Part shown: piece after piece, positions 27,386 to 34,988 of the stretch
Position numbering within the stretch: the first letter of the stretch is position 1
Layout: every line of letters starts with the position of its first letter
Assembly (NCBI GenBank): GCA_026387665.1
Contig: JAPLLG010000008.1
Coordinates: 124,001 to 188,000, forward strand
Direction: 5' to 3'
Source of the DNA: Nitrospirota bacterium
GTDB taxonomy: Bacteria; Nitrospirota; Nitrospiria; Nitrospirales; Nitrospiraceae
DNA: 64,000 nucleotides
Made by a program: the position numbers and the translations under genes
The notes under the pieces: model-generated
Told to the model about the DNA's origin: nothing
What the model saw: only the letters and a program-made list of their open reading frames with translations
Databases searched by the model: none

Positions 27386-27404
27386 CATCCTGCTCGTGGC
27401 GGAT
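27386..27404 (+). repeat. Right direct repeat of the insertion sequence (19 bp)
   Basis: This is the second copy of the 19-bp target duplication, identical to 25961-25979. It lies 51 bp after the transposase stop codon. Confidence 0.8.
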
Positions 27405-27627
27405 TGCCATTTTCAAGAAGGCTATGCTAGCCTATGCTTACCTTCTCGCAGGGGCCTGGCGGTAAGGTGGCGCGAAATAAACAGGCCTGCAGCATCGATG
27501 TTGCCTTGCCCGAGAATCTCGTCGGAAGTCAGACCTAAGTCGCCACGTCCTTTGCGTCTTTGGCCCGCTCCTTCCCCCGTCCCTCGAGCCCAAGACAATG
27601 TCATCATACTCAAAGGAGGAACCCCAG

Positions 27628-27957
27628 ATGGGTTCAAAGATCTATGTTGGTGGGTTGCCCTATTCGGCGACCGAGCAGGAGTTGAGTGATCTGTTCGGGC
27701 GACATGGTGCCGTCGCTTCAGCGCGGATCATTACGGATAAGTTCACGGGACAGTCACGCGGCTTCGGCTTCGTTGAGATGTCTTCGGATGCAGAAGCACA
27801 GGCGGCGGTTGCCGCTCTCAACGGCGCAGAGATGGGTGGCCGGACCTTGACTGTCAATGAAGCGCGGCCCCAGGAGCCTCGTACTGGCGGCGGCGGTGGA
27901 TTTGGTGGCGGCGGTGGCCGTGGCGGCGCGGGTGGCGGCAAGCGCGATCGTTACTAG
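27628..27957 (+). CDS. Small RRM-domain RNA-binding protein
   Basis: A 109-residue glycine-rich RNA-binding protein. Start ATG 27628 follows AAAGGAGG; a start at 27598 is rejected because it includes that ribosome site. One RNA recognition motif occupies residues 1-85 with RNP2 KIYVGGLPY and RNP1 SRGFGFVEM. A Gly-rich tail with Arg (GGGGRGGAGGGKRDRY) follows. Such proteins are often cold-inducible RNA chaperones in bacteria. A strong terminator follows, so it is a single-gene unit. Confidence 0.92.
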   Translation: MGSKIYVGGLPYSATEQELSDLFGRHGAVASARIITDKFTGQSRGFGFVEMSSDAEAQAAVAALNGAEMGGRTLTVNEARPQEPRTGGGGGFGGGGGRGGAGGGKRDRY

Positions 27958-27975
27958 TTGTTACGCGAGAAAGTG

Positions 27976-28013
27976 AAGGGGGCTGTTATCGTCATGATAG
28001 CAGCCCCCTTTTT
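27976..28013 (+). terminator. Rho-independent terminator after the RRM gene
   Basis: A 15-bp stem with one G-T pair (27976-27990 with 27996-28010), 5-nt loop, followed by further T residues at 28011-28013. It begins 19 bp after the RRM stop codon. Confidence 0.88.
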
Positions 28014-28103
28014 GCGGCCAGTTTGGTCGATCAATTGAGTGGCGGGATGTGATGAGGTGGCGAGTGCGAAACCTATCCGACCCCATTTGTCAGGAGGCGT
28101 TTG

Positions 28104-28778
28104 GTGAGCACTCGAATGGAATCGATGTCCGGCCCGGTCCCGTTGGCCGATCTTTCGTCATTTTCTTTTCATGAGCATTCCGTGCTGGTCGTCGAAAATT
28201 TCTGGTCGCAGGAAGAGCGGCAGTTCTTCCGCGAGGGGATGCAGCAGGCGGCTTGGAAGAGTCTGGCCGATCTGCCGAAGGTTCGGGAGGATTTCCCGAA
28301 TGCCGGAAACTGGGCCAAGGCTGAAATCGATCGGGCTCAAGGGCAGCGATTGATGTCGCGGTTGCAGTTGCCCTGTATTCAATCCTACATGGAGTCTTTC
28401 CCTCATATCGTCGGCCGCCATGTCGGGTTCAGCTACTACTCCTACGCGTCGGGCGATTGTCTCTTGACCCATAACGATACGGACCAGGGTTATGCGATGG
28501 AGGGCACAACGGCGCCGCGCCGCCGTCTCGCGATGGTGAGCTACTTTCATGACGAATGGCGGTCAGATTGGGGCGGAGAGTTGATCATCTATCGCAAGCG
28601 GAAGGCTCATGCCACCGATCAGCCCGACCTTGAGGTGACCCATTGTATCGAGCCCAGGCCTGGCTCGCTCGTGATGTTCACGGTGCCCCGTTTCCATCGG
28701 GTCTGTCGGGTGGATCAAGTCGCAGGTGAGCATCGGCGACTCTCAGTCGCCGGCTGGTTCATGACCCAACATCAGTAG
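28104..28778 (+). CDS. Fe(II)/2-oxoglutarate-dependent oxygenase, prolyl-hydroxylase type
   Basis: A 224-residue double-stranded beta-helix oxygenase. GTG 28104 is chosen because AGGAGG lies 6 bp upstream. The iron ligands appear as His123-x-Asp125 (LLTHNDTD) and distal His198 (VPRFHRVCRV). The strand RRLAMVSYFHDEWRSDWGGELIIY is the prolyl 4-hydroxylase-like core. The usual 2OG-binding Arg/Lys would be the basic residues around HRRLSVAGWF. It is standalone, between the RRM gene and an oppositely oriented RqcH-like gene. The target protein or metabolite is unknown. Confidence 0.85.
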   Translation: MSTRMESMSGPVPLADLSSFSFHEHSVLVVENFWSQEERQFFREGMQQAAWKSLADLPKVREDFPNAGNWAKAEIDRAQGQRLMSRLQLPCIQSYMESFPHIVGRHVGFSYYSYASGDCLLTHNDTDQGYAMEGTTAPRRRLAMVSYFHDEWRSDWGGELIIYRKRKAHATDQPDLEVTHCIEPRPGSLVMFTVPRFHRVCRVDQVAGEHRRLSVAGWFMTQHQ

Positions 28779-28815
28779 GCTGCTCCAGCAAAAGATGAAG
28801 GGGGTGGTGACTGGC

Positions 28816-30264
28816 TTACTGCGCGTCTGATCGCTCTTTCAAGCCTGCAAGCCGTATCTTGTCGAGCGAGACAAACAGGGACTTCTCTTGAGTGACCGTC
28901 ACGGCGCCAGGCGCCTGCCCCTTCGCTTTCTTGACCCACTTGCGGCGGGTATAGATGACGTCGCCCTTTCCGCTTTTCTTGAGGTCGCTGTAGAGCAGGG
29001 CTAACGTCGCCGCATCGCGGAGGGTTTCCGGGGGTATCTCCGCTCCTTTTTCGAGACGCACCACCACATGGGAGCCTGGCGTGCCACGGGCATGGAGCCA
29101 GAGGTCGTCGCTCTTGGCCAAGCCAAACGTCAGCTCGTCGTTCTCTCGTGCATTTTTTCCGACATAAATCGTCAGCCCGTCTGACGAGGTGAAGCGGCGG
29201 AATGGACCCTGCCGCTGTTCCTGCTTGCCCTTTCCCTTTTCTGTCCGCGCGAGGATTCTGGCTCGCAGGACCGGATGCGTGCGATCCGGAGGCTGCCAGG
29301 TTTCCTGCTCAATAGAGGTCAACTCTTGCTGCAGCGTAGCCAACTCATTTTCTCCCTCTGCGATGCGAGGCCGTAGCTCCCGCTCTGCCGCCAGGTGCTT
29401 CCGGTGTTTCTTGAAGTAGTCGTCCATATTGCCCTGGGGAGTTTTGGTCTGGTCGAGGGGGATCGTCAGGCTGGGCAGCTCCTCATTGAAATAATCCACC
29501 AGGGTGACATCGGTTTGACCCCTGCGGATGGCTCCGAGGTTTGCCTTGATGAGCTCGCCGTAGCGGGCATAGGTTTTGTATTTTTCTGCCTTCGCGAGGT
29601 CTTCGTGCCAGGCCTCGATGCGGCGGCGGAGCTTCTTGATGGATTTTCTGAGTATCCCGGCCCTGGCGTTCTGTGCGGTCTGAACGACCGACGTGGCTTC
29701 GGCCTTGTGGTAATGGGCCTCGATGGCAGCGGAGAGGGGGAATAGCGATTCCTGGCTATCCTGGCTGAATCGAGACAGGGCTGCGGCAGGCTTGTCCCGG
29801 TGAGGGAGGGCTGGCGCAACATAGAGCTGTCCCACCAGGTCTTTGGTCCCATTTAGGTCTCGCCGGATCAGGCCTGTCTCATCGAGCACAAGGAAATTCG
29901 AGGTTTTTCCTGTCAGCTCTGCGACCAACGTACAGGGACCTTCCTTCGTGCTCAGGGCAAGGTGGACGATCCGGTCCCCGTGAACCTGTTCGATCTTGTC
30001 GATTCTCGCTCCTTGCAGATGGGCGCGGAGAAATTGGCAGAAGGGCGGCGGCGTCGGTGGATTCTGAAGGGCTTCCGTGGTGAAGTGGAGGCGGGCGCTG
30101 TCCGGGTGGCAGGAGAGGAGGAGCCGGTGCGTCCGTCCTGGCGTGCGGACTTCCAGCAGAATGGTGCAATCCGTCGGCTGCTGGATCTTTTGAATCCAGC
30201 CTTCGGCCAAGGCCGGGGCCAGTTCAGCCACCACCTCTCCAATTTCTGCTGCGGTTAGTGCCAC
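28816..30264 (-). CDS. RqcH/NFACT-family protein (Rqc2/FbpA homologue)
   Basis: A 482-residue NFACT protein read leftwards. The N-terminal NFACT-N domain is recognised from MALTAAEIGEVVAEL, HRLLLSCHPDSARLH, NPPTPPPFCQFLRAHLQGARI and VAELTGKTSNFLVLDE. A central coiled coil spans roughly residues 195-325. The NFACT-R domain has GLTIYVGKNARENDELTF, DLWLHARGTPGSHVVVRL and VIYTRRKWVKKAKGQ. These proteins bind stalled 50S subunits and recruit tRNA-Ala for C-terminal tailing in ribosome rescue. Family members are often ~570 residues, so this one is compact. Confidence 0.88.
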   Translation of the reverse strand: MALTAAEIGEVVAELAPALAEGWIQKIQQPTDCTILLEVRTPGRTHRLLLSCHPDSARLHFTTEALQNPPTPPPFCQFLRAHLQGARIDKIEQVHGDRIVHLALSTKEGPCTLVAELTGKTSNFLVLDETGLIRRDLNGTKDLVGQLYVAPALPHRDKPAAALSRFSQDSQESLFPLSAAIEAHYHKAEATSVVQTAQNARAGILRKSIKKLRRRIEAWHEDLAKAEKYKTYARYGELIKANLGAIRRGQTDVTLVDYFNEELPSLTIPLDQTKTPQGNMDDYFKKHRKHLAAERELRPRIAEGENELATLQQELTSIEQETWQPPDRTHPVLRARILARTEKGKGKQEQRQGPFRRFTSSDGLTIYVGKNARENDELTFGLAKSDDLWLHARGTPGSHVVVRLEKGAEIPPETLRDAATLALLYSDLKKSGKGDVIYTRRKWVKKAKGQAPGAVTVTQEKSLFVSLDKIRLAGLKERSDAQ

Positions 30265-30290
30265 GATGCGTCTCCGGTCGGCTGCTCTAT

Positions 30291-30413
30291 CAGGATGCTG
30301 AAAAAGGCCGCCAGCGGCGTTCTCGCTTCACGAAGAAGCTCAACGTACCACAAGGGTACGCCTCGCCTCTTCGCTCGCTGCGGCCTTGCTGGACGGTCTT
30401 TTTGAGCATCCTG
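30291..30413. repeat. Palindromic intergenic repeat, copy R2 (123 bp)
   Basis: Ends CAGGATGCTGAAAAAG (30291-30306) and its inverse (30398-30413, one mismatch). The right side carries TCGCTGCGGCCTTGCTGGAC, the inverse of the subterminal block of the other copies. The centre has a small GTACC...GGTAC hairpin. It is the same length as copy R3 and lies just upstream of the RqcH-like gene. Confidence 0.85.
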
Positions 30414-30625
30414 AGGGCGATTGAGGCCTCCATGTCATAGAGAGCATGTCACCCGTATTTTTCGTGTTCGCCGAATTTTTCCGCAGCCTGCTATTGAGGC
30501 GAATCCCTGCACTGTACGATTCACCGATAAAACACGCAAGCCATCGCGCCATACCTGGCTCTGATCTATTCTTGCAGCGGGCTCTCTCCTCCGGTACAGT
30601 CTGACTCCTTCACCCTGGAGCCTGT

Positions 30626-32197
30626 GTGTCCATGCCGTTACTCGATGTGTCCCTGCTCGTTCGCCTGCAAGGAGAATTTCGCCTGTCGATGAAGCGGCTC
30701 CTGGGCGATCTCTGTCTGGATCTGGAAAACCAATATGCCGACGTTGCGACGTCCTTGGCCTTGCCGGTGGCCTACTTCCGGTATCTCGGGCGGTCGCTCG
30801 AACGGGATGCCTATGCCCACTGGAAAGTGGTCGGCTGGATCGAAGCGTTGAACGACCTGGTTTATTTCATCGATTTATTACAGCAGATTCGAGAGGAGCA
30901 GGATACGCGCGAGTTCGCGGCTCAGTTATTTGCCGAATGTCAGGAGAAATTTTTCGAGAACAGTTATCTGGAGGATCTGTTTCCGCGAGGGGTTGCCCAG
31001 TCCTCGGGACTCGAACGGAGGCTGAGTCAACTGTGCAAGAGGCTGACGCAGGAGCTGACGCAGGAGTCGCTCTGTCTCGTGCCGGGCCTTCCGATGCTCT
31101 GGTGCGAGGCTCACAAGATTGCCTCCTGGAACGTCGCAGTCCAGTTCGGAGGCAATGTCGAGAGGGCAGAGCTGTTGGGCGCAATGGCCATAGGGCTGGA
31201 TGGCGGAAGTTACGAGGCGCCCCCCGCGGTAAAACGAGCCCTCAAACAATCCTCCAGCCTGGCGACTCTTCTCATTCGTCCGCATGAGTTGTCCGTGAAG
31301 ATCGGACGAACCGTGACGCCTCTCTGCACCATGAGAGGCCACCGGTTGGATTGGAGCTGGACGCACCGGCCGCCGGTCGTGGCCATCGAGACGCAGGCAG
31401 GAGCCATCACAGTCGGGCCAACGCTCGTCTATGGGAAGGACCGCCAGCCCAAGACCGTGGCCGCCACGTCAGCTGGGCAAGTGAAGCGAATCAATCGAGC
31501 TTGGACCATCATTCAAGAGGCCTGGCCGGAAGGGCATGAGGTGCTCGCGCTTTTGACCTCGCGGATCGTGCCGCTCAAGGCCAAGGGCGTGGTGAGCTTC
31601 AGCTATCGCCACAGGCCTGGCTTGTCGTTTATCAACTGTTTCGACCGGGACAACCTCGACCTGGTTGACGACTTGATCCATGAGAACAGCCATCACCACC
31701 TGAATCTGTTGTTGCGCAAGTACGTCATGTATCAGGGGGATCGCAACCAGCAAGTCTTTTATTCCCCCTGGCGCCGCAGCCTCCGTCCGTTCAGAGGCAT
31801 TCTCCACGCGGCCTTCACCTTTACGATGGGGGCGATGCTCTTCGAGCGGCTCTCAATCTGGGCCTCGGGGGTGGGTGGATCGACCAGGTGGAAGAGGGCA
31901 GGCCTCACTGAGAAAGATCTGCAGCGAGCCAGGTTTCGTTGTCTCGAAGAAGTGGAATCGGTTCGCTACTCGATCCATGATTTGGAATATGCCAGCTGGC
32001 ATCTCAAGTGGCTCACAGGCTCAGGTAAGCAGCTGGTCGAACAGTTGGCCCAAACCATCGAGCAGGTCGAACAGAACATCGAGCCCCACAGAAAAGCCGT
32101 CCTCGCCTCCAAGTTCGGCCCAGCCCTCCGCAAACATGTGAAGGAGCTCCAGCAAGCCAGGGAAATCTACGGGCCAATGCGACTGAGCAAGGCATAG
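30626..32197 (+). CDS. HExxH-motif protein (putative metal-dependent peptide-modifying enzyme)
   Basis: A 523-residue protein starting at GTG 30626 (GGAG 5 bp upstream) or ATG 30632. The diagnostic stretch is LVDDLIHENSHHHLNLLLR with H352-E353-N-S-H356, extended by two more His. The order of features (FINCFDRDNLDLVDDLIHENSHH, then KYVMYQGDRNQQVFYSPWRRSLRPFRGILHAAFTF) matches the HEXXH family that includes 2-oxoglutarate peptide beta-hydroxylases found in peptide natural-product clusters. Here no precursor peptide or cyclase is visible nearby. A metallopeptidase role is an alternative. The family link is from motif order, not from a search. Confidence 0.65.
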   Translation: MSMPLLDVSLLVRLQGEFRLSMKRLLGDLCLDLENQYADVATSLALPVAYFRYLGRSLERDAYAHWKVVGWIEALNDLVYFIDLLQQIREEQDTREFAAQLFAECQEKFFENSYLEDLFPRGVAQSSGLERRLSQLCKRLTQELTQESLCLVPGLPMLWCEAHKIASWNVAVQFGGNVERAELLGAMAIGLDGGSYEAPPAVKRALKQSSSLATLLIRPHELSVKIGRTVTPLCTMRGHRLDWSWTHRPPVVAIETQAGAITVGPTLVYGKDRQPKTVAATSAGQVKRINRAWTIIQEAWPEGHEVLALLTSRIVPLKAKGVVSFSYRHRPGLSFINCFDRDNLDLVDDLIHENSHHHLNLLLRKYVMYQGDRNQQVFYSPWRRSLRPFRGILHAAFTFTMGAMLFERLSIWASGVGGSTRWKRAGLTEKDLQRARFRCLEEVESVRYSIHDLEYASWHLKWLTGSGKQLVEQLAQTIEQVEQNIEPHRKAVLASKFGPALRKHVKELQQAREIYGPMRLSKA

Positions 32198-32211
32198 CCT
32201 CTGAAAACGAT

Positions 32212-33720
32212 TTAGGTCTCCGAGGCTAGGCGGCGGGTTGAAGGCGTAATGAACATCCCGGTGAATCGATAGGGCGATGCACCCATTGCACTATAGAGTT
32301 TTGCAAAACCTCGATTTTCGAGCCAACTCATAGCTGGGTTAAGGCGCCGAGGCTCCCATCCGAGTTTCTCGCCAATTTCCCGAGGCGAAAGTGATTCTTT
32401 CCCCAACCCGACGGCAACCACTGCTACCGTTTTCGCATCCTGGCGAGGATCCCATCCTCTCAGATCCGGATCAGTTTCAAAGAAAAGAAAAGGAGTTGGC
32501 TGGATATAGCGAAAACCGATCTTGCTTCCGTCGACATCGGTCGTGAGCCAGCCACGTGCATGTAGTTCGTCTGCCGCAATCGTTAGTTCTTCCTCTGTGA
32601 GCTGTCCGTTAGCCAAGATTATCTCAGGCCCAAGTATGGGATCTGCTTCTTCGGCTGCCTGGGACCGTTGGTTCAGAAACAGAGCGAGCGTTTGTCCTGC
32701 AGGGGATAGCCCGCTTTTCGGGAGAGGAAGTACTTGTTCCGAGACAGCTTGAGCAAGAACAACCTTATTGCGATCAGCCTTGGCAGTTTGCTTTGCGGCA
32801 CTCGATTTCGTGAGCACTTCTTCATAATTCGATCCATGAAGTGGCCACAAGCCCACACCGATCGACACGGTAATTCGAACGTCATCCCCAGCTACTACAA
32901 ATTTGTGTTGTTCAAATGCTCGGCGAAGCTTCTCGGAAAACGCTACAGCATCTGTCGCATCATGGTTCGGAAGGATAACGACGTACTCGTCTCCTCCATG
33001 TTTCGCCGCTTCTCCTCGGACCCGGACGAAGCTTTCTACAAGGTTCATCGCGTCGGGTAGGAAGTCTTGGTCAATTCTTGGCTCAGTGTATTTCGTGTTC
33101 AGTGCTTTGAATTTATCGAGGTCGATAAAAAGAACAGCGATGTGTCCGTTGACTGGGCCTAGCTTCTCTGTCCACTCATTGAAGTCTTTCTTGACCTGGT
33201 CAGGGCTCAAAAGGATCTTGAATTTTTGGTCCAATTCCTTAGCGTTCACTGGAGCCTGAGTGGTTGACTGTGGGCGCAACTCATCGAGAAGGAGGTCAAT
33301 TTCAATGGAGGCTTTTCTCAGGGCGCTGTTTCTGGCTTGCAGGGTTTCTTCTCGAAAGCTAGTTTTGTAGTCTTTTATCAAGCCCAAGTCGGGGTCGGAC
33401 TGCACAGATTGCTCGCACCACTCAGGCGTTACCCATTCCTCTGACTGTGCCTTAAGCTCAGAAGCCAAGGTCTCGCTGAATGGAAGGCGCACGGCGGAGA
33501 TGAGACGTTTTTGGCATTCGAGGACAGCTTTCACGCGCTTATCTATCTGTTGAACTCGTCTTCGTTGATAAAGGCCTAGAGTATTACTTGAATGAATCAA
33601 TCCCCTGCTGGCGGCTTCCGCACTGTCTCTGGAAAACGCCTCCTGTGTTTCCTGAGCGATTTCTTCCATCTTTACGCCCATCATTTGACTAAGACGATCA
33701 GTGAAGGCAGTAGGGAGCAT
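32212..33720 (-). CDS. GGDEY-domain protein with C-terminal winged-helix-like region
   Basis: A 502-residue protein with an N-terminal helical region (residues 1-190), a GGDEF-type nucleotidyl cyclase domain and a C-terminal ~130-residue region with two winged-helix-like parts (LTEEELTIAADELHARGW, LSPREIGEKLGWEPRRL). The cyclase motifs are VLFIDLDKFKALNTKYTEP, then GGDEYVVILPN. The standard NDxxGHxxGD segment is replaced by NTKYTEPRIDQDFLP, and the RxxD inhibitory site is missing. The DNA is AT-richer and uses different codons than its neighbours, suggesting transfer. It may make a signal nucleotide other than c-di-GMP; this is inference. Confidence 0.78.
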   Translation of the reverse strand: MLPTAFTDRLSQMMGVKMEEIAQETQEAFSRDSAEAASRGLIHSSNTLGLYQRRRVQQIDKRVKAVLECQKRLISAVRLPFSETLASELKAQSEEWVTPEWCEQSVQSDPDLGLIKDYKTSFREETLQARNSALRKASIEIDLLLDELRPQSTTQAPVNAKELDQKFKILLSPDQVKKDFNEWTEKLGPVNGHIAVLFIDLDKFKALNTKYTEPRIDQDFLPDAMNLVESFVRVRGEAAKHGGDEYVVILPNHDATDAVAFSEKLRRAFEQHKFVVAGDDVRITVSIGVGLWPLHGSNYEEVLTKSSAAKQTAKADRNKVVLAQAVSEQVLPLPKSGLSPAGQTLALFLNQRSQAAEEADPILGPEIILANGQLTEEELTIAADELHARGWLTTDVDGSKIGFRYIQPTPFLFFETDPDLRGWDPRQDAKTVAVVAVGLGKESLSPREIGEKLGWEPRRLNPAMSWLENRGFAKLYSAMGASPYRFTGMFITPSTRRLASET

Positions 33721-33799
33721 GGTTTCAGCCTTTTGAAAAATAGATGTGAGCCATCAGGTTAATTGTCGAGAGCAGTGTCCCGCGTCTTGTGGTCAAAAA

Positions 33800-33922
33800 C
33801 AGGCTGCTTAAAAAGGCCATCCAGCAAGGCCGCAAGGAGTGGGGCGACTGAGGCGTACCCGGAGGGTACGTCGCAGGGAGACACAGGACTGAGAACGATG
33901 CTGGGGGTCTTTTTCAGCAGCC
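33800..33922. repeat. Palindromic intergenic repeat, copy R3 (123 bp)
   Basis: Ends CAGGCTGCTTAAAAAG (33800-33815) and the inverse of GGCTGCTGAAAAAG (33909-33922). It shares CCAGCAAGGCCGCA with R1 and has the GTACCC...GGGTAC hairpin in the centre, as R2 does. Slightly diverged from R1, R2 and R4, which have AGGATGCT at the ends. It ends 2 bp from the 3' end of the PKD-type protein gene. Confidence 0.8.
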
Positions 33923-33923
33923 G

Positions 33924-34988
33924 TCACGGCTCGACGGTCACATCCACGAACGCAGGCACACTATCCGCCCCCTTCTTGTCCGTCACCCTCAGCTTAAACC
34001 GATAGGTCCGCTTCTCCGACACGGTCGGAGCGAGGAAGGAGGCTTCGGCGTTATTTACGTCCAGCAGGGCGATCTTGCTGCCTCGGACCTGGCTCCAGGA
34101 ATAGTAGAGGGCTTCGCCTTCCGCATCCCGGCTCTTCAACCCGCTCAGCTTCACCTTCGTGCCAGATTTGACTGATTGGTTGGGGCCTGCGTCCGCGACC
34201 GGAGGCTCGTTCGGCTCCTCGTTCACGTCGACTGCGACATCGAGAGTTGCCTGCTTGCCACGGTTGGTGACGGTGACGGTTGTCTTTCCGTTGCCGACAA
34301 TCTGGAGTAGGCCGCCAGCGAGCACCTTGATGATTTTGGGGTTTGACGATTGAAAGCTCGTGCCGCTGCCCAATGTACTGATCCGGCGGGTGACCCCATC
34401 GGTGAATTCACCCACTACCGGCAACTCGAATATTTTCCCCATGGAATCGACGTGGCCGAAGGCGGAGGATTGCCCGGCCCTGCCGAGGTGCAAGGGCTTG
34501 TCCGTTTCGAAGTCGATGATGGCAAGGGAGGCGGCTGGTTCGACGTTCACGAGGATTTCATCGAAGATGGATCTCGTGCCCAGTCGTCCGCGTGAAATTT
34601 CTGCGACTGCCAGCAAGCGCATGGGGCCGATGCTGTCCTTGGGGACGAGGAGCTTCCCTCCGAACGGGGGATCCTGGTCGGCCAGTCCGATGAGGGCTAC
34701 CGGCGCGATGATCGATCCCGTGGCCGTCGCATCTTCCTGTCCCACCAGGGTCTCGTCCTGCTCGCCGTACCAATAGTAGCGGACCTTGACGATGCCGGAG
34801 TCTTTGCCGAGGTCCACGCGGGCCGTGACGGTCTTCCCCGATGTGAGCTTGGTCCCCTCAGCCGGTTCGAGGATCTTCAAGGCATGGGCCGGCTGCGCCA
34901 GTGCAAGGCAAAACGCAAAAGGCAAAATGTAAAAGTGAAGTCCCAACTTCCCCCTTTTAATTTTCAATTTTGCATTCTCCACGCTCAC
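33924..34988 (-). CDS. Secreted PKD/cadherin-like domain protein
   Basis: A 354-residue exported protein read leftwards. GTG 34988 overlaps the stop of the upstream permease gene by 4 bp (GTGA); a second GTG follows at 34982. The signal peptide is GLHFYILPFAFCLALAQPAHA. A bacterial Ig-like/BIG2-type domain (GVTRRISTLGSGTSFQSSNP) sits near residue 215 and a PKD-like domain (PPVADAGPNQSVKSGTKVKL...YYSWSQV) at residues 265-345. It probably binds a surface ligand or cell-envelope partner. The signal peptide is encoded by an AT-rich, low-complexity stretch unlike the rest of the gene. Confidence 0.75.
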   Translation of the reverse strand: MSVENAKLKIKRGKLGLHFYILPFAFCLALAQPAHALKILEPAEGTKLTSGKTVTARVDLGKDSGIVKVRYYWYGEQDETLVGQEDATATGSIIAPVALIGLADQDPPFGGKLLVPKDSIGPMRLLAVAEISRGRLGTRSIFDEILVNVEPAASLAIIDFETDKPLHLGRAGQSSAFGHVDSMGKIFELPVVGEFTDGVTRRISTLGSGTSFQSSNPKIIKVLAGGLLQIVGNGKTTVTVTNRGKQATLDVAVDVNEEPNEPPVADAGPNQSVKSGTKVKLSGLKSRDAEGEALYYSWSQVRGSKIALLDVNNAEASFLAPTVSEKRTYRFKLRVTDKKGADSVPAFVDVTVEP

